From Plumapathes pennacea (taxonomy: Eukaryota; Cnidaria; Anthozoa; Antipatharia; Myriopathidae), in NCBI GenBank assembly GCA_964036295.1, contig OZ038464.1, positions 27,482,508 to 27,546,507 on the forward strand: 64,000 bases of DNA, in the 5' to 3' direction. This document shows positions 57,501 to 64,000 of this stretch, piece by piece (position 1 is the first letter of the stretch; every line of letters begins with the position of its first letter). The notes below the pieces were generated by a model, which made no database searches, had not been told where the DNA came from, and worked only from the letters and a program-made list of their open reading frames with translations. The translations under genes were made by a program, and so were the position numbers.

Positions 57501-58985
57501 AAGACCAGGTCGCATACCTTCGATCAATTAATTTCAAAGCTGCGTTTGTGGGGGAGAACGCAGACGAAGACCGACGTATCCTTGAAGGAAACTTGTACGG
57601 AAGTCCTGAAACGTTTGTCGGCAACCAAAAGTACCGTGAAATTATGATCGACGACAGCGGAGACAGAACAACGACCAGCGGAGAAGCGGGAAGTTCTGGC
57701 CCGCAGCATTCATCGCTTTCGCAACGACTGGCAAAACTTGAAAGGTCAAACTCTTGCCAAATCCCGTTAGCAGCTCCCCAAACACATCTCTTCCCTTGAC
57801 AGCATTCTCCACGATCAATTGCTTGGCTTTCAACTCCTTGGCATTTGGAAATAACCACACAGAAAATTTAATAGCTTCTTCCATCTTGCCGAACGAAACG
57901 TAAACGCGCTTAATCTCTTAATCTTTTGATGGAGTTTTGACAGGCGGCATTTGACGACAATCGCTGATTGGGCGAAAAAATACAATTGATAAATTTTTTC
58001 GCCCAATCGGCGGCGTGCTCGTCTCACGCCTTCAATACTGGTCTGAACAGACTGTGTTCCCAGGGGCTCTTTTCCTCCTCTTCGTTTCTCCCCCCTCCCC
58101 CTCCCCCTCCACCGCTTTTTGCCCGCCGTTCTTTTCACCGCTGCTCCACGATCTGCCCCTGGGTCTCCGAGGATGCATGTCTGGCGAATTTCGTGCCAGG
58201 TTTAGCCTCGCTTTGAAACCAAGAAGGCGGGTTGATCGATTGGATTTGATTTCTAATGATCGGTTGTCATCAATTTACCAGGCGGGTTTCGATTGCATAC
58301 GTTGGGTATTCAGCCAGGCGCGAGAGTTTGAACTTTCATCACCTATATGTATCTTCACCGTTTGAACGAGGCTTTAAACAATGCACTTACATTTTAATAG
58401 TTTCGCAAGAAACATGCTCGGTCAGCTGTGTAATTTCATTCAAGCAACACAGGTCAAGCGTTAAATTGCGCCGTTTGTAATACGATGAGTTTAATATTAC
58501 AAAACACGCGCACCATGTGCAGGACACGAACGTATTCAGTACAGTGTAAAGATTTTAAATATTCTCTTTGGTATAAACACGGACAAATAGATTCAATGAG
58601 TTACGAGATAAAAATACCGCGACCGGTCAAGCAGAAAAGCTAATCCTTCAACGATAAAAGTGTAAAAATCCGCGGAGAGTTAAACACACTCACCATCATT
58701 AAGAATCTGCTTGATTTGGGGTTCCTGATCGTCCTCTCCACAGCAAATTCGCCGACAGACTGAAGCTCTTGGAAGCGGAACGAACACGTCGATGTTTTTC
58801 CAAGCCAAAGTAACTCGCTCCGTTAGATCTTCCACACTCATAACGTTCGCCGCCAACACATTTGCAGAGGGATCTTTGAAGTCCCTGCTGATGACGTTAT
58901 TTTCATGCAGCAATGCATCAGCAGAAGTATGAGGTGTTTCTTGAGAAACTGCCTTCGGCAAGAGAGCTGCAGAAGGCGAATCCAT
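45525..58985 (-). CDS. ABC transporter, G subfamily, White-type half-transporter
   Basis: Half-transporter (nucleotide-binding domain, then six membrane helices) expected to work as a dimer. Exons: 58985-58694, 56301-56253, 55950-55764, 55166-55095, 52334-52236, 51785-51619, 51420-51349, 50585-50483, 50382-50302, 49733-49628, 48969-48838, 48300-48208, 47841-47784, 47357-47280, 46642-46537, 46410-46313, 45948-45863 and 45626-45525. Visible motifs: Walker [14 protein letters not shown] split over exons 2/3, Q-loop [10 protein letters not shown], signature [15 protein letters not shown], Walker B and D-loop [13 protein letters not shown]-loop TIHQPSSE, then [33 protein letters not shown] and FGGFFLKN, as in insect White. 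Phases agree except between exons 9 (phase 0) and 10 (phase 2), so one short exon, perhaps near 49.84-49.87 kb, is unassigned; the length is near 670 residues. Whether it moves pigment precursors as in insects is unknown. Confidence 0.9.
46464..46510 (+). repeat. Poly-G run in an ABCG intron
   Basis: A run of about 20 G followed by a GGAGAGGGGGGA-type purine tract, close to exon 16. The paralogous intron at 63.4 kb lacks it, so it arose or expanded after the duplication. Confidence 0.85.
46832..47072. mobile_element. MITE with GGGCCCGGTTGTTCGAAGCG termini in an ABCG intron
   Basis: GGGCCCGGTTGTTCGAAGCG plus CGGATAGCGCTATCC at the left is answered by GGATAGCGCTATCCGCG and TTTGAACAACCGGGCCC at the right. 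241 bp. The inner 'gctatcc' words repeat several times. It lies between exons 14 and 15. Confidence 0.88.
47425..47710 (+). repeat. (ATTC)n / (ACTC)n microsatellite
   Basis: Nearly 290 bases of CATT and CACT tetramers in an intron of the ABCG gene. It creates a long but meaningless frame rich in His, Ser and Thr. Confidence 0.95.
47921..48194. repeat. Tandem duplication of about 140 bp next to ABCG exon 12
   Basis: 'tgctcttgtttttccc' begins one unit at 47921 and a second at 48061. Both contain 'actgtaaaggatatttgaga', 'cttataaataattttataag' and 'gaacatggtcatcagtgaca'. The second unit ends a few bases before the exon 12 donor. Confidence 0.85.
49040..49620 (+). repeat. 580-base polypurine-biased tract
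   Basis: Almost entirely A and G with C (AAGAA, ACAAG and AGGAGG words). On the gene strand it is a long pyrimidine tract within the intron between exons 10 and 11. It yields overlapping Leu/Phe/Ser-rich shadow frames only. Confidence 0.85.
50774..51230. mobile_element. MITE-like element with GGGGGCACTC / GAGTGCCCCC ends
   Basis: The left end GGGGGGGCACTCCCTTAAAT and the right end ATATATGAGAGTGCCCCC are inverted, with G or C runs of about 8 and 25 bases at the borders. The interior repeats 'ataccctgttccagac'-like words four times. It lies between ABCG exons 7 and 8. Confidence 0.7.
52582..54638. mobile_element. 2.06-kb DNA transposon remnant in an ABCG intron
   Basis: TGGGTCATTCCACAGTATTT at the left matches AATACTGTGGAATGACCCA at the right end. 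The word GTTGCGGAGAGGACA, or the GAAGAC variant, occurs near 52608, 52775, 52973 and 52987 on the left, and near 54091, 54111, 54279 and 54443 on the right, in both orientations; such subterminal repeats are typical transposase-binding sites. A 95-residue minus-strand frame lies in the middle. The element sits between ABCG exons 4 and 5 and is absent from the exon sequence, so it is spliced out. Confidence 0.8.
53586..53873 (-). CDS. ORF inside the 2-kb transposon, possible transposase remnant
   Basis: A 95-residue frame reading [20 protein letters not shown], then [18 protein letters not shown] and [14 protein letters not shown]. The composition is protein-like rather than low-complexity. 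Its placement between the inverted termini suggests a remnant of the element's own protein. I do not recognise the family, and no catalytic triad can be assigned from this fragment. Confidence 0.35.
   Translation of the reverse strand: MGEHLLIKITSPHSKFLHRVGAKMFDWPQIDDIDKVHATCVFYGPVRWQGNGPFETPDLEELGTVFQAFKEAELSLNCYTMLLFSKHKICTNIVH
56965..58176. repeat. 1.2-kb near-perfect palindrome with RecQ-like fragment
   Basis: The left arm 56965-57499 and the right arm 57643-58176 are inverted copies of about 535 bases with only a handful of differences, around a 143-bp unique spacer. Each arm carries, from outside in, a GC-rich block with GGAGGGGGAGGGGGA, a small hairpin ATTGGGCGAAAAAAT / TTTTTTCGCCCAAT, and a start codon [20 protein letters not shown] leading into a helicase-like frame. 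The palindrome lies in the large intron between ABCG exons 1 and 2. Confidence 0.93.
57257..57799 (+). pseudogene. Truncated RecQ-family helicase fragment
   Basis: The frame opens [20 protein letters not shown] and contains [20 protein letters not shown], which matches RecQ motif I (G-GKS-----P), then [20 protein letters not shown], which matches motif Ia. After about residue 130 it reads through into the inverted right arm and becomes nonsense, ending at 57799. The DEAH box and all later motifs are absent, so it cannot be an active helicase. A second, shorter copy of the same N-terminal part is read on the minus strand from 57884 in the other arm. RecQ-like ORFs are common in cnidarian genomes and often repeated; this piece looks like a captured 5' end including its promoter region. 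Confidence 0.75.
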
Positions 58986-59005
58986 TATGGCGCCTCCCGG
59001 AGCTG

Positions 59006-59828
59006 AAAGAAGTGTAACTCGATATCGGACGTCACAAATACTAACCCTTGTGCAAACAAAACATCTTGGTATATTCATTAACTATATTAAACCTTCTGTT
59101 GGAGGCAAAACTTAGAAACTGCATTTCAGTTCGGGCTGCAGCTCGTCCGATATCTAAACATAAATATTTGAAGCCAGCTGATCGAGAACAGGCGAGACAT
59201 CACACATGACTGAGCTTTAAGAAACTACTGGTCAAGGAGGTTGACGTGCAAGTGATTAAGCGGCCAACTCTAGTTCTAGAACAAAAGGAATGGCTCAGGG
59301 GTGCTTCGGGTGCGAATTTATAACGAGAAGCCGGCCGCGCACCGGCCCCGTGCATGTAAAATTCTTTCATTTGCCGTTTCCAACCTTTGTTGCCTCTTTC
59401 CGTTTCGCTCTTTATATCGCTCATCTCCACTTCCTCCCTTCCTTCGCTGTTAATTTCAGCCATGAGTTGATACAACTGAAAAACTCGTTTCGTAGCCGCC
59501 AAGTACTTGTGTTTCACCTGCTGTAAACGTTGCAGGTGACAAATACCCCGTCTGGGGAAGGGTGCGCAAGGAATATTTTTGTGTTTACAGGGAAAGTCCC
59601 CGTTAATATTGCAGACGCACATTAGCGACTGCAAACGGCCTTATTAGCAGGAAAACAAAGCCACACCAAAAATCACGAAGATATACAAGTTTAGCTGTAT
59701 AAATCCACTTTGTCGAATCAAATATAAATCGGATTGCTATTCACCTTCTCGACTTTCAGGGCTATATTCGTCGCGCAAAGGACTGTGGGTGAGAAGGCCC
59801 TTTTACGAAGGAATTATTTCCTAGTTTA
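59006..59828. other. 5' flank of ABCG gene 1
   Basis: The start codon at 58985 is preceded by CTTCTTTCAG at about 59004-59013, so an untranslated upstream exon is likely. A minus-strand frame at 59200-59634 could overlap it but shows no known protein similarity. Confidence 0.35.
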
Positions 59829-59939
59829 GGCCTGTTTCAAACGTCGAACTTGACATATGAGTCGAATACAATGCAAATTAGCTGAAACAATAGCTGCATT
59901 GTAACCGACTCATGTGAAGTTCGACGTTTAAAACAGGGC
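59829..59939. mobile_element. Small MITE with GCCTGTTTCAAACGTCGAAC termini
   Basis: GCCTGTTTCAAACGTCGAAC at the left is answered by GTTCGACGTTTAAAACAGG at the right. About 110 bp, with 'gagtcgaatacaatgcaaatt' inside. A half copy ('ggcctgtttcaaacgttc') lies at 47724 next to ABCG exon 13. Confidence 0.8.
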
Positions 59940-60432
59940 CCGGTTTTTAAAAAGCCGATTAAGCTAATCCAGGATTAACGAAATTCTTTCTCTCGGCCTC
60001 TCTGTCAATAAACTATAGAGTTTTATTCGAAGATGAATTAAAAAGCTTGTTCCAGCTTAAAAACGCATAAAGGAAGTTGTTGTGGGCGAAACCTTCACAT
60101 TTGCCGACATATAAATGACATGAAAGTTTAGACCTAATCCAGGATTAGCCTAATCGTGCTTTGAAAAACCGGGCCCAGGCCTAGTCTCCCGGGCCCAGTT
60201 TTTCAAAGCACGATTAGGCTAACCTTGGATTAGGTGTAAACTTTCTTGTGATTTATAAGCCTAAAAACGTGAAAGTTTCGTCCACAACAACTTTCTTGAT
60301 AACGTTGTAAGCTGGAACAAGCTTTTTAATCCATCTTCAAACAAAATCCTGCAGTATATTGGCAGAGAGGTCGAGAGAAAGAATTTCGTTAATCCTGGAT
60401 TAGCTTAATCGACTTTCGAAAAACCGGGCCCA
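59936..60432. mobile_element. Two head-to-head copies of a GGGCCCGGTTTTT MITE
   Basis: Copy 1 (about 59936-60180) runs from GGGCCCGGTTTTTAAAAAGC to TGAAAAACCGGGCCC. Copy 2 (about 60188-60432) is the same element in reverse orientation, starting CCGGGCCCAGTTTTTCAAAG. Shared blocks include TAATCCAGGATTA, GAAATTCTTTCTCTCG and 'gctggaacaagctttttaat'. The outer arms together form a large inverted repeat of about 240 bp each, separated by only a few bases. Confidence 0.88.
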
Positions 60433-60784
60433 GAGCAGCAAAACAGTATTTCACACATATTCTCACTTTTACCTCTTCATGTTGGCTTTAATTTATTGTG
60501 TTCACATTACCGCCACCTTAAAATTAGCTATTCCACGGCCCAGCGCAGGAAATACAAATTCTCCCCACCATTCGTAAAGAGCCGGGTACATACAAGTGAC
60601 AGGGCTAGATAATTTATACGTGATCAGATGCTTACTACCAGGTAATGGCTCCTTGTTTTACCCTTACATCAAGTGTAGCAAGGACTCGAAGGGTTAAGCT
60701 GAATCCAAGATAAACCAAGTTTTTTTCTCTATCTCTTGGCGAACTTATTTTTTATTTATTTCTTTTCTTTTACTGTTACACGGC

Positions 60785-61190
60785 CAAGAAGTCTTTGAGG
60801 AGTATCTGGCGTCTTTTCTCTGGCCACCTTTACACAATGGCCACAAAATTTTGTCCCGGCCACCAGTCCATACATTTACTGTTATTAGAACCTCCCCACA
60901 ACGGCCACTTCTACACAACGGCAACGGCCAGCAAACCCAAAAATGCACTTAAAATAGCCTCTACACAACGGCCACTCAATGAATGAATGTTTTAATTAAC
61001 ATATAAATACTCAATGTTCATAATGAAAAAGCACATTTCATGACAAAACAAAGCGTCTAATCAGCATTCGTCTGGGTCGTCATGTCTTGTGTCACACGTC
61101 AAAGTGTTCTTTCATCAGTTTGTGGTGTCCAATTACACCTCAACCTCTACGCAACGACCACAAAACGTTGGTGGACGTTCTGTAGAGGTT
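60785..61190 (+). repeat. Repeats of the word CTACACAACGGCCAC
   Basis: CTACACAACGGCCAC or variants (ACACAATGGCCAC, CCACAACGGCCAC, TACGCAACGACCAC) occur at about 60831, 60896, 60912, 60961 and 61148. These look like subterminal repeats of a degraded transposon. No coding capacity was seen. Confidence 0.6.
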
Positions 61191-61369
61191 CGACTGTACT
61201 TAAATGTAATTTCTATTATGTTAAGTTGTGCCATGATCTCTTGGTTGTGCAGAGCAAAACGGGGCTTGCAGTCTACGATGTAAAATTTGCTTGGTATATA
61301 CATTTGCGGTTTTTTGTGAATTTTAGAAGCAAAATCTTCCCCACAAGTGGATCTGCTGTCAGTTAACAT

Positions 61370-62068
61370 GATTGGTCAAGTGCGGTTAAACTAACAAATA
61401 TTTACATTTCGCTTTTCGTATTCGCACCCATATAGTGCTGTGACATAATGAACTTCCAGTGCACACAACAACTCGCATTGGGGTTAAATTCTCTTCACAG
61501 GTCCTTAATGTCCCTTAGTCGAAGCTAATTTAGATATGCATTCTACTAAAATAAGCACTGAATTTTTCGTCCATTAAATAAAACGTTCTAAGCGATATGA
61601 ATCGCTGAGGTCGTAAACGATAACTATACCATCTGTAGACAAAATGTTTTTCAGTAATTTATCTCGTTACTGTTCAGTCGAAAATATTTCTCAGCGTCTT
61701 TTTGCTACAAATCGCTTAGCTTTCACTTATGCTTCTCTCTCTATGCGTCAAGCGTTTTTCGAATGATTATTGAAAGGAATTGTCGAGTACTACTGTAGTA
61801 GCTAGCATTCCTGATTGGTCTCTATTTTAAGGAAAAAGCAATAAATAAATTTATCTCGTTTCCCCAAGTCCGGTTCATGGTTCGCCGAGTGTCTTCTGAC
61901 GACGTCTGGGTGATCGACGCTTCTCAATTGGTTGTCTATCAAGAACCACTGTCAGTACTTCCTATTCCTTCCAGAATTAAATTATGCCGGGTTACAGGTT
62001 GACTAATTCACTACACGCCGACTAAACAAATATAAGTTCGAGTCTGTCTTGTGGCTGGCGAGTTTACT
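61370..62068. repeat. Segmental duplicate of the 44.5-45.5 kb flank
   Basis: 'cacaacaactcgcattgggg', 'atcgctgaggtcgtaaac', 'gcgtcaagcgtttttcgaat', 'gattggtctct' and 'agtacttcctat' occur in the same order as downstream of ABCG gene 1, with small indels. No gene. Confidence 0.8.
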
Positions 62069-63542
62069 CTACTGTCTCTTATAGGCTTTAAGGAGAAGAA
62101 ACAAAAAGGACACAATGCGGAAACCAATAAAAAGAGCCAACATCGCATAGATATCAATCATCATGTTGTCCTGAAATACAAAAGGAGAAACAAATATAGA
62201 AGAAAGGCACAGAGAATAAAGAAAGAGCGAGAAGGCAAAAAAGACAACGACGAAGACGAAGGAGGAGAAGAGGAGGAGGAGGAAAAGAAGTAAGAATTAA
62301 TATAGATAAAAATAAGCATGTTTATTGAAAATTGCTGTCCAGTACAAGGAGAAGCTACTCATTTAGGTCTACATTACTTGGGCAGCAGAGTAAACATACG
62401 GTCGAACTACTACATACCTCATCAAAACCAAAATTCTTTATGTACACATCACCAGAAGTGATACAGGGTGGGCCGATAGTTGAGTTATGTGGTGCAGAGC
62501 ACGCTGGGAAAAAAAATATTATAAATAAACATTTCAGCATAGAAACGCTCAGCAATTAACGACTTGTCACGTCACCATCTCCACTAAGTTATAAACCTAC
62601 TACATAGCCAACTAACTATAAACCACAATTTATAACGGAGAATAAAACAAGCACAGAAAAGGCTCAAGTGTGCAAACCAATCCGAGCTCAGCATTTGAGT
62701 TACATCACACTTCGTACATGCCAATAAAAATCTGATAAATTTATTCATTTTATATTATTATTTTAACTTTTGATAGCTAGATTGATCATTAAGGTCGAAT
62801 TACATAGTAATGCGACAAACGGTGACCAATTTAAGTGACGTACACAGAGATACACCAGCAGACAGGAGCCTTTGTCCGCCGCTTGCACGGACTTGCACCG
62901 AGTTGATTAGCATCGAATTCGAACATGTTCAAACTTTCATGCAATGAGACGCAAGGTTTTCACCGTTTGGTCACCCAACACAAGTCAGTGCAAGTCGACG
63001 CAGGTTTTTCTGTTGTAAAGAAAACGTTACAACCAATAAAATGCCAAGTTACATCTTCGGGATAATCCTTGTTTCTAATATCTTTTCTTTTTCGCGCAAG
63101 AACCCTTTTACGAATCTTACATGAGTTTTCATCGACTTGCGTCTTGTTTGGCCATCCTTTCGCAAGTTGATGCAAGTCAAACATACATCGACTAGCGTCG
63201 ACTTTAAGGAAACAACAGCATAAAACAGCAACGGTTTTTGTACTCACTAATTGTGTTGCCCTTGAATTGATTGATTACCAGGGCTTCAAAGCCATACTTG
63301 AACCAGGAGATAAACTTCAACCAGATAAAATAATCTGGCACGGTGCTGTAAGGGTAAAACGTAAACCCGATCAACCTGCATGCGTCTGTGGTCCAGAGGG
63401 TGTTCTCCTAGTGTTTATATCTTGACTTTTACTTACGTATTTTTGAGAAAGAAGCCTCCAAAAATGAGCAACGGGAGCATAATAGGAGGGCCCAGGGATG
63501 TAGCAGCCTGCACGGTGGGTGCCAACGTGGAAACAACATATC
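62069..63542 (-). CDS. Tandem paralogue of the ABCG transporter, 3' part only
   Basis: Four exons homologous to the last four of gene 1, with identical lengths and phases: 63542-63437 (106), 63345-63248 (98), 62503-62418 (86) and 62170-62069 (102, to TAG). They read [39 protein letters not shown], then [20 protein letters not shown] and DNMMIDIYAMLALFIGF. Differences from gene 1 are few and conservative (AM to SL, GQPC to GPPC, NLMIDV to NMMIDI), and the introns are also alike. The frame is open, so this looks like a working gene whose 5' exons lie beyond the right edge. Both copies face the same way, about 3.1 kb apart. Confidence 0.9.
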
Positions 63543-63801
63543 CTGTTTAAAGAGAAGTGTTTTTAGATGACTAGACGACCAGATATAAGAACAAAACAAA
63601 CAAACAAAATATATATATAAAAAAAAAAACAGTTAATTACTGCTCTTACGAAACAAGATAGTTATCGTCAAAGACAAACGAATCGACTAATGAATCATAT
63701 ACAACTCCACCCCCATACACACAAACACGCAAATGTACAGTGTATGACTATCACATACTTACACACTAACATGCGCGCACACTGTCACACATACAAAGAG
63801 G

Positions 63802-63938
63802 TTATTACACGGGAAGGAGTGCAATACGGTGGGGTATTTTTACGAGTCGGTTTTATTTTTTCGAGCCTGCTTCAGGCGAGAAAAAATAAAACTGACGAGT
63901 AAAAATACAGCCGTATTGCACGACTGCTGGTGTAATAA
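63802..63938. mobile_element. Hairpin MITE near the right edge
   Basis: TTATTACACGGGAAGGAGTG and GCAATACGG at the left pair with CCGTATTGCAC and TGTAATAA at the right. Inner parts 'gtatttttacgagtcggttttattttttcg' and their complement close to a GCCTGCTTCAGGC loop. It lies in an intron of, or upstream of, ABCG gene 2. Confidence 0.85.
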
Positions 63939-64000
63939 ATTGTTTATTATACGACAAATAAAGCAGGGCAAACGTTCTCACCGCGCGCAAAATGGAACAA

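Noticed and set aside
59200..59634. 144-residue minus-strand frame upstream of ABCG gene 1
   Set aside because: No recognised domain and no splice site linking it in frame to exon 1; it may be untranslated 5' sequence.

Overview
The window reads as animal nuclear DNA: short exons with GT/AG introns, a Glu tRNA with internal A and B boxes, and many short inverted-repeat transposons. The gene content (an RSPH1 radial-spoke protein, a White-type ABCG transporter, Ig-domain and VWC-domain secreted or membrane proteins) and the style of the repeats fit an anthozoan cnidarian such as a stony coral best. That assignment is inference; no species can be named from the sequence alone.

Layout. 1-4.4 kb: AT-rich, no convincing gene. 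4441-4512: tRNA-Glu(TTC). 7.7-9.4 kb: a non-autonomous DNA transposon with nested hairpins. 9.9-12.0 kb, minus: a two-exon RSPH1 gene. 13.4-28.0 kb, minus: a modular cell-surface receptor locus. From its 5' end it has a signal-peptide exon, four Ig domains each split over two exons, a second and paralogous signal-peptide exon, a tandem array of short Ser/Thr/Ala-rich stalk exons, and a terminal exon with a transmembrane helix and a long acidic tail. Every internal module joins at phase 1, so many exon combinations stay in frame. A 1.6-kb inverted-repeat element carrying a Cys/His-rich ORF sits inside this locus (17.8-19.4 kb). 33.9-38.8 kb, plus: a six-exon secreted protein with one clear VWC domain and one VWC-like domain. 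39.9-44.2 kb: a satellite array of about twelve copies of a 354-bp unit. 45.5-59.0 kb, minus: an ABCG half-transporter of the White type with at least 18 coding exons; its introns hold a 2-kb transposon and a 1.2-kb near-perfect palindrome containing a RecQ-like helicase fragment. 59.8-61.2 kb: a cluster of small inverted-repeat elements. 62.07-63.54 kb, minus: the last four exons of a tandem paralogue of the ABCG gene, which runs off the window.

The genes do not form one pathway. The receptor locus and the tandem ABCG pair each show recent local duplication, and most of the remaining DNA is transposon-derived. The receptor locus is the strongest candidate for something undescribed: duplicated promoter-proximal exons, four repeated Ig modules and a variable stalk cassette resemble the logic of diversified recognition receptors, although no ligand or role can be read from the sequence.
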